Under the pieces are notes generated by a model. The model saw only the letters and a list, made by a program, of their open reading frames with translations. It had not been told where the DNA came from and did not search any database. A program made the translations under genes and the position numbers. DNA of 64,000 nucleotides, from positions 45,161-109,160 of the forward strand of contig NZ_GG688333.1 in assembly GCF_000156195.1 (NCBI RefSeq), written 5' to 3'. This document shows, in pieces, positions 8,802-17,758 of the stretch. Source of the DNA: Bacteroides finegoldii DSM 17565. GTDB lineage: Bacteria; Bacteroidota; Bacteroidia; Bacteroidales; Bacteroidaceae. Numbering within the stretch: position 1 is the first letter of the stretch; each line of letters opens with the position of its first letter.

Positions 8802-10007
8802 TTACGACTTATGTGTCCAAATGGAAAAAATCTTCTTTCTGACTGTGAGTATATTGATTACAGATACAACGAGGAATAACAGAATTCCCATACTGACGGC
8901 TACCCATAATGAACCTGTTTCCAATTGCGGGAAAAGTAATTGGATACTGTTGAGGTAATAGCCACGTAACCAGTAAACTAGTCCGATGGATAGGACAAGT
9001 ACGACAATATTTAAACCTACCGTGAGTAATTGATAAGGCAATGCCACTCTGTTGGGACTATAACCGATTAATAATAAGCTTTCCAATTTTGTGGTGTTTT
9101 TCTGTAATAACAAGAAGATACTTAGCATTAATATATAGAATGAGAGAATGCTGATAAATAAACCTACTCCCAATACTATTCCTACAATGAGGCGGAGAAA
9201 ATAAGTGGTCTTTCCTGCATCTAGTTTTCCGTCTTCTGTTTCATATCCCTTTTTCTGGAAGTAACCGGCAATGGAAGAGTCGGCAGGGTTGTTGACTTCT
9301 ATGATTAGTCGCGAAGGTTGTGCCTCTGCACCCGGAGCGAAGTTTTCATTAGCCCATTTCATAAATGATTGCGGCACGAGAATGGTGTTCAGACGATTGG
9401 AAAAGCCGACAATGTTTCCTTTGTATTGTTCTACCCGTCCGTTGCCTCGCATCATTATGTCCATTTGGATAAGGCTCATCAATCCTTCCGAGAGCTTGGG
9501 CAGATTGCGGCTTTGGGCAAATCCGAAATTATACAGGTTCAGATAATTGCGGGGAATAATGATAGGGATTGTATGAGTGGATTCGTCAAAATGCCATTTG
9601 TCGAGTTTGATGTCGACAAACTCGTCAGGAACTGATTCGAAAAACATATCTGTGGAAAGGTGGATTCCTGCTTCCTGCATTCCTAATCCGGCTGATACCT
9701 TGAATTGTGAAGGAGTGAAAGCTCCTATTGTTTTAGTAAACGGCTGTTTTTTCAGGTCGGTGATGTCTTCGGCTGTGAATGTATTGCTTTTTCCTGCGAA
9801 AGACCCCAGCGTGCTGATCTTCTTTGTAGCTATGATGAAATCTTTTTTCATAAAGCTGTCTCCTTCGGTGAATACCGGAATCACATCCTTATAGAATTGC
9901 ACACTAAGCAATACAATCATCATTCCGAATAGGTTGGCCAAGAAGAAACCGGCCAGCTGGCCGATACTGATATGTTGGCGGAGGAGTTTCCAGACAAGAG
10001 CAGACAT
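8802..10007 (-). CDS. FtsX-like ABC transporter permease
   Basis: An in-frame extension reaches 10277, but it overlaps the ATPase gene and is low-quality sequence; the ATG at 10007 (MSALVWKLLR) gives a 401-residue protein with the expected FtsX/MacB topology: one transmembrane segment near residues 18-38, a large extracytoplasmic domain (about 45-260) and three more membrane segments near 265-290, 320-345 and 365-395. It partners with the ATPase encoded 73 bp upstream. Such pairs export lipids, lipoproteins or peptides or act mechanically; the substrate here is unknown. Confidence 0.85.
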   Translation of the reverse strand: MSALVWKLLRQHISIGQLAGFFLANLFGMMIVLLSVQFYKDVIPVFTEGDSFMKKDFIIATKKISTLGSFAGKSNTFTAEDITDLKKQPFTKTIGAFTPSQFKVSAGLGMQEAGIHLSTDMFFESVPDEFVDIKLDKWHFDESTHTIPIIIPRNYLNLYNFGFAQSRNLPKLSEGLMSLIQMDIMMRGNGRVEQYKGNIVGFSNRLNTILVPQSFMKWANENFAPGAEAQPSRLIIEVNNPADSSIAGYFQKKGYETEDGKLDAGKTTYFLRLIVGIVLGVGLFISILSFYILMLSIFLLLQKNTTKLESLLLIGYSPNRVALPYQLLTVGLNIVVLVLSIGLVYWLRGYYLNSIQLLFPQLETGSLWVAVSMGILLFLVVSVINILTVRKKIFSIWTHKS

Positions 10008-10080
10008 TTTATTTACGATTTTACAGATTACAATTAACGGTTCGAAAGAGTGTGATAGTATTTTCTTATGAGACAGCCGG

Positions 10081-10725
10081 TCATAGTTGGAAGATGTGGT
10101 CGTAAGGTAAATCAATATGCTTACCAATGGAAGTTGCGATGACTCCGGCTCCTTGCCTTTCAACTTCGGCTGTGATAATTTCTCCCATGATACGGCTGTT
10201 CTCATTGTCCAGATGGCTGATCGGCTCATCCAGGAAAAGAAAATCGAACGGTTGGCAGAGTGCACGGATAAAAGCAACGCGTTGCTGCTGTCCGAAAGAT
10301 AGTTTACCGACTTTTACATTGATTTTATCTGCAATACCCAACTGCTCGAAGTATGCGAGAACTTCCTTCTTCTTTTTATATCCGGTAAGGTTGTTTTTCA
10401 GTTGTACGTTTTCGAGAGCGGTAAGTTCGGTAAAGATGCGCAAGTCTTGAAAAAGCATACTCAATGAATGTTTTCTCAAGTCTACCCATTGTTTCACGGA
10501 GTATGCTTTGATATTTGTTTCATCGAAATTGATAATCCCTTGATAATCGTTTCGATAGCCATAGATGTAACTGCACAACGAGGACTTACCGGTGCCGGAA
10601 GCTGCTTCAATCAGATACATTTTTCCTTTTCGGAAGAAAAGATCCTGATGCCATATATCCGAGACTATCGAATTACGGTCAGCAAACACTTGGGGAAGTG
10701 TTTGCTGTAAGTGAATACTATTCAT
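10081..10725 (-). CDS. ABC transporter ATP-binding protein
   Basis: A 214-residue ATPase. The Walker A is ASGTGKSS at residues 42-49, with Ala in place of the usual first Gly; the signature LSFGQQQRV is near residue 137 and Walker B FLFLDEP near 161-167, followed by the D-loop SHLD. It should power the FtsX-like permease encoded next. Codons 7-15 form a perfect 12-bp inverted repeat (10680-10707), so the mRNA would fold into a strong hairpin just after the start codon, a possible brake on translation. It follows the DUF4836 gene by 16 bp. Confidence 0.92.
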   Translation of the reverse strand: MNSIHLQQTLPQVFADRNSIVSDIWHQDLFFRKGKMYLIEAASGTGKSSLCSYIYGYRNDYQGIINFDETNIKAYSVKQWVDLRKHSLSMLFQDLRIFTELTALENVQLKNNLTGYKKKKEVLAYFEQLGIADKINVKVGKLSFGQQQRVAFIRALCQPFDFLFLDEPISHLDNENSRIMGEIITAEVERQGAGVIATSIGKHIDLPYDHIFQL

Positions 10726-10741
10726 ACCGTTTGTTTACAGA

Positions 10742-12289
10742 TTATATGCCGGCAAATTGCTTGGCAAAGTCAACGATTTGTTTAAGAGCATTGACATCTT
10801 TATCTTTCAGGCAAAGGTCGATTTCGCTGGTTTCACCTTCTGAACTGATAGATAGATAAGATACTTTGTTGGCTAATTCAAGGTAAGTCTTTACTTCCTT
10901 GCCTCCGAAACCTGTTATCATTTTAACAACGGGCAGGTCGAGTATCGCTTCGGCATTGATAGCCATAAATACGGTTTTACCCTTCATGTCAGAAGCATAA
11001 GGAGTATCTTTGATGGACTTGTCTACTGCTTTGCCGACATTTTTGTAGAGTAACTCATCATTCGTCGCATACATTTGTTTGTCCTTGATTCCATAGAATA
11101 TATTCATGCTTTTTGTTTTGTAGACATATTCATCTTTTCCAAGTTCCAGAATGTCTTCACCTCTTTTCAGTCCCAACGACTGCTTGTTCTTATAAAGAGT
11201 TTCAAGCGCATTTCCATTTTTGACATCAGCGTATACCATAAAGGTCGGAGCGCTGCTCATCGTGAAATTGATAAGGCCTCCGGAAACATCTCCATTGAAT
11301 GAACTGAATAATTCTTTCACTTCGTCGGCTTTGGCAATGGATACCGTGTTGCGGAATTCTTTATTTTCGCTTAGCAGATTATAAAGTCCTTCTCCTTTCA
11401 CTCCTATATTGCAAAACATTAGTGTGGAAGCAGGGAAATATTTGACAAAAGTATTGTTGGCTTTCCCGAAAGATTCCATTTGCTTTTTCAGTAAAGCTTT
11501 TACAGCGTCGTTCTCGGTATAGTTCTCTGTCTTGAGGGCAATCTTGCCTTTCTCAAAATTCAATCCTCCCACAAGAGTAATATCTTCTGGTTTTACTTCG
11601 GCAGGTAGCCCCATGCTTACTTGATTGCGGTAATTGGAAGGAATGGCTGTCATGGATGCGAAGAAATTAATGTCGTTTTTCTGCTTTTCCATTTTCTGGA
11701 AAGCTCCGGATTTTGCGATACTGTTCTCTGCTGTCTGTTTCATTAGAGTAACAATGCCTTCTTGGGCTTTTTCGGTCTGGGAAGCTCCGTTTACGTCGAT
11801 GATCATCACAGTGAGGTTATTGAATACAAGCAAATCTCCGTTTGTTGTCGTAAAACTGTATCCATCGGCTTCGCTCACCGGCTGGCAGATCTGTTCTTTT
11901 GCCATTACATCCAATGAAGCATGCAAATTGTCTTCGTTGCTCACTTTTCCTACGATAGTGGGGTATGGGAAAGAAGAGGAAGAGAATACATAGACCGGAG
12001 ATTCCACGTCAATTCCCGATTCACTGGGGTTTTTCATAATCTTCTCCAATTGTTGGAAAGTAGCGGCGTTCATTCCACTCTTCAGTGCTTCCAATATTTT
12101 TTGTTTGGCAGCTTCATTTTCTTTATCGTCCAATCCGGCTTTGCTTGCGAGGGATTTGAGGTTGATAGAAGCAACTACCGAAGCATCAGCCGGTATCACA
12201 TTTGTGTACTCTGATGTCTTGGAGCATGCTGCCAGAAAAACAATCAGTACTGCCAGTACCGAGAGTCGTGAAATCATTTTCTTTACCAT
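10742..12289 (-). CDS. DUF4836 family lipoprotein
   Basis: The upstream in-frame ATG at 12319 adds ten residues before the signal; the ATG at 12289 (MVKKMISRLS) gives a proper lipoprotein signal with the acylated Cys at residue 22 (LAAC). The 515-residue protein matches the Bacteroidetes DUF4836 family: an N-terminal IPADASVVASINLKSL segment and repeated sheets. The family has no proven function. It lies upstream of an ABC transporter pair and downstream of rsmE, in one minus-strand run. The protein should sit in the envelope, anchored by its lipid. Confidence 0.85.
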   Translation of the reverse strand: MVKKMISRLSVLAVLIVFLAACSKTSEYTNVIPADASVVASINLKSLASKAGLDDKENEAAKQKILEALKSGMNAATFQQLEKIMKNPSESGIDVESPVYVFSSSSFPYPTIVGKVSNEDNLHASLDVMAKEQICQPVSEADGYSFTTTNGDLLVFNNLTVMIIDVNGASQTEKAQEGIVTLMKQTAENSIAKSGAFQKMEKQKNDINFFASMTAIPSNYRNQVSMGLPAEVKPEDITLVGGLNFEKGKIALKTENYTENDAVKALLKKQMESFGKANNTFVKYFPASTLMFCNIGVKGEGLYNLLSENKEFRNTVSIAKADEVKELFSSFNGDVSGGLINFTMSSAPTFMVYADVKNGNALETLYKNKQSLGLKRGEDILELGKDEYVYKTKSMNIFYGIKDKQMYATNDELLYKNVGKAVDKSIKDTPYASDMKGKTVFMAINAEAILDLPVVKMITGFGGKEVKTYLELANKVSYLSISSEGETSEIDLCLKDKDVNALKQIVDFAKQFAGI

Positions 12290-12339
12290 ACTTATGTTAT
12301 TTAAAAGTTGTATAATCATCTATTCAGTCGATTGCTGTG

Positions 12340-13038
12340 TTATTGGTTTTGAAGATTCAATATATGACAGGCTGCCAAAGCGGCTGTCTCCGTACGAAGC
12401 CGTGATTTGCCCAGACTGATTGGGACAAATCCTTGTTCAATGGCTTTCTTTACTTCCTCTTCGCTGAAGTCTCCTTCGGGACCTATCAGGACAAGCGCGT
12501 CTTCTCCGGGTTTGAGAATGTTTTTCAATAAAGGTTTGTCGCCTTCATAGCAATGTGCGATAAACTTCTGTCCTTTGAACTCACGGGTAATGAACTTGTC
12601 AAAATCGGTCATTTCATTCAGCTTCGGCAATCGTGCTTTGAGTGATTGTTTGATGGCCGATATGAGAATCTTTTCGATTCGTTCGGTCTTGATAACCTTA
12701 CGTTCCGAGAAACGGCAGTTGAGGAAGGTTAATTCGTCAAAACCTATCTCGGTGGCTTTTTCTGCAAACCATTCGTTACGGTCCATATTCTTTGTTGGTG
12801 CCATGCCAATGTGAAGATGACAAGGCCAGAGCGGCTCCTGAAATACGGTTTCTTTGATAGCCACCAGACAACGCTTGTTGGTCGCTGCCGTAATCTCTGC
12901 TTTGTAGAAGTTCCCTTTACCATCCGTAAGGGTGATTTCATCTCCGATATTCAACCGTAAAACACGGATGCAATGTTGTGCTTCCTCATCGGGCAGTTCG
13001 TTACTTTTCTGTATATCGGGAGTATAAAAAACGTGCAT
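12340..13038 (-). CDS. rsmE: 16S rRNA (uracil-1498-N3)-methyltransferase
   Basis: A 232-residue SPOUT methyltransferase that methylates U1498 of 16S rRNA using S-adenosylmethionine. Evidence: N-terminal PUA-like domain (HVFYTPDI ... DEAQHCIRVLR), the segment KNMDRNEWFAEKATEIGF, and the C-terminal knot motifs IGPEGDFSEEE and SLGKSRLRTETAALAA, which are near-invariant in RsmE. Nine bases separate it from the upstream DUF151 gene, so they are likely co-transcribed. Confidence 0.96.
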   Translation of the reverse strand: MHVFYTPDIQKSNELPDEEAQHCIRVLRLNIGDEITLTDGKGNFYKAEITAATNKRCLVAIKETVFQEPLWPCHLHIGMAPTKNMDRNEWFAEKATEIGFDELTFLNCRFSERKVIKTERIEKILISAIKQSLKARLPKLNEMTDFDKFITREFKGQKFIAHCYEGDKPLLKNILKPGEDALVLIGPEGDFSEEEVKKAIEQGFVPISLGKSRLRTETAALAACHILNLQNQ

Positions 13039-13046
13039 AATGTTAA

Positions 13047-13601
13047 TTACTGATTATTGTTTCTTGAATTAATCTGGTCCCGTATCCGGGCAGCCAGCTC
13101 GTAGTTTTCCTCTTTAATGGCCTGTTGCAATGCTTCTTCATCCGATATTCCCTCATCATTTATCTGTCCGGAACGAGTTCTTTCTTCTCCCGACAGGTGC
13201 AGGCATTCTTGTTCAAGAATGGATTCATAGATAAGAATCGGGCAATCAGCACGTACAGCCAATGCTATCGCATCCGAAGTACGTGCGTCGATTCGTATAA
13301 TCTCGTTGTCTTTTTTAAGATAAATATAGGAGTAGAAAATACCGTCTTTGGCTTTATAAATCAATACACGTATCAAGCTTGCCCCTAGTACGGTGAGGCT
13401 TGTAATGAATAAATCGTGTGTCAACGGACGGGGAGTTTTCACTCCTTTCAGGTATAAAGCGGTGGCTTGGGCTTCTGCCGGACCGATGATGATAGGCAAT
13501 TGCCGCTCACCGTCCACTTCGCCTAACAGCATGGCAAATGCGCCTATCTGTGCCTGACTGTTTGTAATATTTATAACTTGTAATTCTACCTTTTTATCCA
13601 T
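13047..13601 (-). CDS. Bifunctional nuclease (DUF151/BFN) family protein with UVR tail
   Basis: The 184-residue product begins with the DUF151 domain (about residues 5-130; LPIIIGPAEAQATALYLKG and ARTSDAIALAVRADCPI are characteristic). Residues 145-180 resemble a UVR/UvrB-C interaction helix (EALQQAIKEENYELAARIRDQI). Relatives have been reported to have nuclease activity, but this is not certain for bacterial members. It starts 17 bp after the nucleoside permease gene ends, pointing to one operon. Confidence 0.88.
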   Translation of the reverse strand: MDKKVELQVINITNSQAQIGAFAMLLGEVDGERQLPIIIGPAEAQATALYLKGVKTPRPLTHDLFITSLTVLGASLIRVLIYKAKDGIFYSYIYLKKDNEIIRIDARTSDAIALAVRADCPILIYESILEQECLHLSGEERTRSGQINDEGISDEEALQQAIKEENYELAARIRDQINSRNNNQ

Positions 13602-13618
13602 TGTTTTTTCTTACTTAA

Positions 13619-14866
13619 TTAGTTTTGACTTTCTCGCTGGTGTTTGTATTTGAATACTAAAGCAAACAAAACACCTATAACGAGTGCATAAGCTGCAAAT
13701 ATCAGCCAAATATCTGTCCACTCGCGGCTTACCAGCCTGCCATCGGCATATACGGAGAATGCGTCCACCACAGCGCCGCTGGCATATCCGCCGATAATCG
13801 CTCCCAATCCGTTGGTCATCATAAAGAACAGTCCTTGTGCGCTGGCACGAATGGAAGAATTGGTTTCTTGTTCAACAAACAATGAACCGGAAATGTTGAA
13901 GAAATCAAAGGCCATACCGTAAACAATCATAGAAAGGATGAGCATCCAAAGTCCGGAACCCGGATCTCCGAACCCGAACAGTCCAAACCGGAACACCCAA
14001 GCGAACATACTGATCAGCATTACCTGTTTGATTCCGAAATGTCTCAGGAAGAAGGGGATAGCGAGAATGAATAATGTCTCGGACATTTGTGATATGGATA
14101 ACAATATAACCGAATGTTTCACTCCAAAAGAGTCGGCAAATTCCGGAATGCCGGCAAAACTACTCAGGAAGAGATCTCCATAAGTGTTGGTGATCTGTAG
14201 TGCAGCCCCCAAGAGCATGGAGAATAGGAAGAAAATAGCCATTTTCTTTCTTTTGAACAACACCAATGCATCCAGTCCGAAAGCTGAAAGCCATGATTTG
14301 TTTTCAGATTTGGTAGGTCGGCAAGCCGGTAGGGTGAATGAATAAAGGCCGAGCAATAGCGCGGAAGCACCACCTACATAAAGCTGCGCGCTCGAATTCT
14401 TGAAACCGGTAAGGTCTACCGCCCACATGGCACAGATAAAACCGATAGTTCCCCATACACGGATAGGAGGGAAGTCTTTGATCAGATCGCATTTATATTG
14501 TTCTAATGCATTGTATGAAACAGTATTGGCGAGTGATAGGGTAGGCATATATACCAGCAGATTAAGTAACATCGCCCAATACATATGATCGTAGTCCGTT
14601 GCTGTAGAGGCGTAGAAAAGGCAAGCGGCTCCTATGATATGGCAAAGTCCGTATAACCGTTCTGCATTAAACCATTTATCGGCTATGATACCGATGATAC
14701 CGGGCATTACTAAAGAAGCGATTCCCATAGTGGCGAAAATGGCACCGATCTGTCCTCCTTCGAAGTGGAGTTCTCTGCCCATATAACCACCTAATGATAT
14801 TAACCATGACCCCCATACAAAGAATTGCAGGAAGTTCATAATAATCAAACGAACTTTTATACTCAT
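13619..14866 (-). CDS. Nucleoside:H+ symporter family MFS permease
   Basis: A 415-residue, about twelve-helix inner-membrane protein. The start MSIKVRLIIMNFLQFFVWGSWLISLGGY and the body fit the NupG/XapB nucleoside:proton symporter family. A near-perfect Bacteroides -7 (TATATTTG on the minus strand, 14917-14924) lies about 50 bp upstream of the ATG, so this gene probably heads the run through the DUF151, rsmE and ABC genes. The left attachment-like repeat of the inserted element is another 55 bp upstream, so the promoter was left intact. Confidence 0.88.
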   Translation of the reverse strand: MSIKVRLIIMNFLQFFVWGSWLISLGGYMGRELHFEGGQIGAIFATMGIASLVMPGIIGIIADKWFNAERLYGLCHIIGAACLFYASTATDYDHMYWAMLLNLLVYMPTLSLANTVSYNALEQYKCDLIKDFPPIRVWGTIGFICAMWAVDLTGFKNSSAQLYVGGASALLLGLYSFTLPACRPTKSENKSWLSAFGLDALVLFKRKKMAIFFLFSMLLGAALQITNTYGDLFLSSFAGIPEFADSFGVKHSVILLSISQMSETLFILAIPFFLRHFGIKQVMLISMFAWVFRFGLFGFGDPGSGLWMLILSMIVYGMAFDFFNISGSLFVEQETNSSIRASAQGLFFMMTNGLGAIIGGYASGAVVDAFSVYADGRLVSREWTDIWLIFAAYALVIGVLFALVFKYKHQRESQN

Positions 14867-14916
14867 GACTTTTTAAATTTGTGTTTCTCTTTCTCGTTGA
14901 TAGTTGATAATAGATG

Positions 14917-14924
14917 CAAATATA
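14917..14924 (-). promoter_or_regulatory. -7 box for the nucleoside permease operon
   Basis: Minus-strand TATATTTG matches TAnnTTTG exactly. No TTG is found at the ideal -33 distance. The predicted leader is about 40-45 nt. Confidence 0.6.
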
Positions 14925-14978
14925 ATATTTTCATTGGATAGGTGAACTAGTAATCGGAGAAAAAGGTACAAAAAAAAG

Positions 14979-14995
14979 AAGGCTATCTATCCCAG
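14979..14995. repeat. Left attachment-site-like direct repeat (attL)
   Basis: Identical to 31156-31172. On the minus strand it forms the 3' half of a terminator-like hairpin (AGCTACCT ... AGATAGC) followed by CTTCTTTTTTTT (14971-14981), so the T-tract left of it looks like the original chromosomal half. Confidence 0.65.
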
Positions 14996-15000
14996 GTAGC

Positions 15001-15325
15001 TTATTTTGCTCTATAACTTTCTGAATATCAAATGCAAACTAAGGTAGCTGAGTCGAAAAATCGCATATTAGCCTACATGAATACAATTAATAATCAAATT
15101 TTCGCAAAGACGGATGTATATAGTTTACAACTTCTAAAAGGTTAGAAATGAATTATTTTTGAAAATCCCCCCCCCCTATACAGAGCAAATTTCCTTCCTT
15201 GCCACTTCTGCAAAAAAACTACATAATCTATTAATATTGAGCATTTCATCTCTATGTAATAGTTTTATGGTGAAAGTCCAATAGCTGTACTATACCTCGA
15301 AAATAGACTGTACAATCAAACGTAA
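15001..15325. other. Non-coding left end of element with C10 tract
   Basis: No recognisable gene. A run of ten C lies at 15167-15176 in AT-rich sequence. The rest appears to be decayed sequence leading into the istB fragment. Confidence 0.5.
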
Positions 15326-15484
15326 TCAATCATAATAACATCACAACTTCCTGTCGAAAGCAGGTATGATGTAATTGGTGATCCTACCCTAGCTGACGCA
15401 ATACTGGACAGAATTGTACACTCTGCACACAAGATTGAACTTACTGGAGATTCTGTAAGAAAAATAAATGCCAAAAAGAAGTAA
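15326..15484 (+). pseudogene. istB: IS21-family istB C-terminal fragment
   Basis: About 52 codons, open from 15326 to a TAA at 15482-15484, read as TSQLPVESRYDVIGDP ... ADAILDRIVHSAHKIEL and end in a lysine-rich tail. This is the conserved C-terminus of IstB, the AAA+ helper ATPase of IS21 transposition. A stop or frame break lies just upstream, no Walker motifs and no istA are present, so this is a relic of an insertion sequence rather than an active one. Confidence 0.85.
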
Positions 15485-15529
15485 CATCTGTGGTAGATAA
15501 TTATAACTAAAACTGACCCGGGTTAAAAT

Positions 15530-16414
15530 GCATTTTTCTTTTCATAAATCCAATGTTTTTTTTGATGGATCAATTGGGAATATAATAGTGGGTCAACGGG
15601 CTTTATATTTTCCAGGGGGCATATCTATTTTGAAGGACAAATTCATGAAGTGACACGCTCCATCAGCGGTTACCGTAAACCATCAACAGCCATTTATTAG
15701 GAAGAGTGTTCCGATGCCAATATCAGTGTGACACAGGTGGTAAATTACTCCCTGTTCGGTACTTACTATCTGGGTGATAAGATCAGTCATAATGGGGTTT
15801 TCTATACCTGTCTTTTGGAGAATGGATACAAGTTCAACGACATACGTATCCCGCTAGTCAATGGCTGGAAGGAAATAGAAACGCCATCATGGCAGCCCGT
15901 GGAATATCCATTATGGAGCGTGGTCGAATATAGCGGAGAGTTTTACACGTTGACGACACTTGACAGCTTTGACAGCAACCTCGACCCAATAGTTTCCGAC
16001 AATTGGGGTGCCGTCGCAGATTATGATCCGGCATACAACACATATGAACTTTCGGATCACGAGTATGTAGTCTACAAAGGACGGGTGTTCAGTCCAGAAA
16101 CAGACGTAAACGCAGATATTCCACAAGCAGGACAACATTTTGTGTTACATGACCCACGTAATTCTAACCTTAAGAGGCACATGGTAAGACTGGCTGTTTA
16201 TGAACTTACAAAACTCATAGCTCCCAATAATGTAAGTGTTGTACGGATACGGGATTATGAGGACAGCATGAAATGGCTTAACGATACGGTCCGCTTGCGG
16301 CTCAGCCCACAAATTCTCCGTAAGCTTGATGAAATCAAAAAGCCAGTTACCGATTGGCAACTGGCTACATTGCAGACTGACTATAATCCGCATCGCAATC
16401 CATGGTTTATATGA
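15530..16414 (+). pseudogene. Phage structural-type protein remnant with interrupted frame
   Basis: The longest open part starts at a GTG (15728) and gives 228 residues. Coding continues upstream in the same frame (from about 15602, GHIYFEGQIHEVTRS) but is cut by TAG at 15698, and before that the reading moves to another frame (from about 15537, HKSNVFFDGSIGN). Two modules near residues 8-60 and 55-110 look like the aromatic-rich CBM5/12 fold (YYLGDKISHNGVFYTCLLENG). The last 80 residues (WLNDTVRLRLSPQILRKL ... NPHRNPWFI) resemble small virion proteins of Bacteroides prophages. I treat it as a broken phage gene; the exact family is uncertain. Confidence 0.6.
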
Positions 16415-16479
16415 AATCTTTAACATTCATGCATCTTGCAGATGATGCTGTGGATTGTATGGAACCATAGTCCCGGATA

Positions 16480-17616
16480 TTATTTATTTTCCTGCAAGGT
16501 ACAGATACTGACCCTGTTCCAGTCAGGTTCAGAGAACATATCCCCTATGCCTTGTCCTTCCGCAGTAATGCGTGAGGCGGCTATCCGGTATTTCTTCGTA
16601 AGAATGGATTTGACTGACTCCGCACGGGCACGGGCTATTCTTTCGTTCACCTCGATACTTCCTTCCGGTGAAGAGTATCCTTTGATCACAACCTTGGATT
16701 CAGGATGCCTGTTCATATAGGAGGCAATCCGTTCCACATTGGGGAGTTGTGAGACGTCAACCTTGGAACTACCCTGGCGGAAAGTTACAATAGACTCCAG
16801 TGTCTTGGCTTTTTCAATAACAGTTTCAATGACCGGTTTCTTGTTCTGACATTCAGCCAGCTGCTTCTGGAGCATGTCCGCACGGCCAACTGCTTCCTCT
16901 GTCTGTTTACGGCTGTCCGAAAGTTGGCCACGCAGACTGTTTACACTTGCATTCAGGTTGTCCACCTCTGTCTGATTATATTCCTTTACGAGGGTGGCAT
17001 GGTGCCTGCCGGAACTTCCCTTTATATAATAAGTAATCCCTGCGAGCAGTTCAACACGTGCATTATTGGCATTGAAACGGCTCTTGTGTCGGTTAAAGTC
17101 ACCTTCCATATCATATACCAATGATGGTTTCAGACTGATTGCCCACGCTTTTTCCTTCCCTATATTAAAGTTGAAGTCCATTCCCAGCCGTGTACCCCAG
17201 GAATTATCATCCCCCGTACCGTTGACGTAGCCATGAAGCCAGCCTACTCCAACTACGGCTTCCATTTCAAATGTCCGGGGTGTTCCAGGATAACCACCGA
17301 AAAGATTCATCATATTAAACTTGCTTAAAAGCTCAACATTCGAAGCGTCAAAAGCCGTTTTACTACTGCTTGTATTGATATACCCCATGACTGAAGTCCC
17401 CAGGCTCAGAACTGGTGTTATCCGTTTTGATAATTCAATGCCCATAGCAGGGCGGGAGTTCTTCCAAAAAGAGCAGTGTGTCATCGGAGTGGTCACGCCA
17501 CCATTAATTCCGACAGACCAGTTGTCCGTAAATTTAATACCTTTCAATAATGTCTGTCCATTTGCAGCCAGGGCAGATGCTCCAAGCATACATAAAATCA
17601 AGATGTTTTTTTTCAT
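16480..17616 (-). CDS. OmpA family outer-membrane protein
   Basis: The ATG at 17616 (MKKNILILCMLG) is chosen over an in-frame TTG one codon earlier. The 378-residue protein has a signal peptide (about 1-21, ending AANGQ), an eight-strand-type beta-barrel (about 25-205), a coiled-coil linker (about 210-265, NLNASVNSLRGQLSDSRKQ) and a C-terminal OmpA peptidoglycan-binding domain (about 270-375; VVIKGYSSPEGS, NERIARARAESVKSIL). It probably tethers the outer membrane to the wall. Inside the fimbrial element it may help anchor or assemble fimbriae, which is inference from position. About 140 bp separates it from the regulator gene upstream. Confidence 0.9.
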   Translation of the reverse strand: MKKNILILCMLGASALAANGQTLLKGIKFTDNWSVGINGGVTTPMTHCSFWKNSRPAMGIELSKRITPVLSLGTSVMGYINTSSSKTAFDASNVELLSKFNMMNLFGGYPGTPRTFEMEAVVGVGWLHGYVNGTGDDNSWGTRLGMDFNFNIGKEKAWAISLKPSLVYDMEGDFNRHKSRFNANNARVELLAGITYYIKGSSGRHHATLVKEYNQTEVDNLNASVNSLRGQLSDSRKQTEEAVGRADMLQKQLAECQNKKPVIETVIEKAKTLESIVTFRQGSSKVDVSQLPNVERIASYMNRHPESKVVIKGYSSPEGSIEVNERIARARAESVKSILTKKYRIAASRITAEGQGIGDMFSEPDWNRVSICTLQENK

Positions 17617-17758
17617 CAATTCTAGTTTTTAATTAAACATAGGGGAATTATCCCGTTTTATCAGTATATCTATTCGTTTTAAAAATAAAGACAAGATATC
17701 AATTATATCCATAGTCATTTCAAATGTCTGAATATAGTTCCTGTATTCTTTATGTATT

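Noticed and set aside
8802..10277. Longer FtsX-like ORF starting at 10277
   Set aside because: The first 90 codons overlap the ATPase gene on the same strand; ATG at 10007 gives the expected N-terminus.
15698..15700. TAG recoding (alternative genetic code) in the phage remnant
   Set aside because: A separate frameshift upstream shows simple decay, and no suppressor tRNA is seen.
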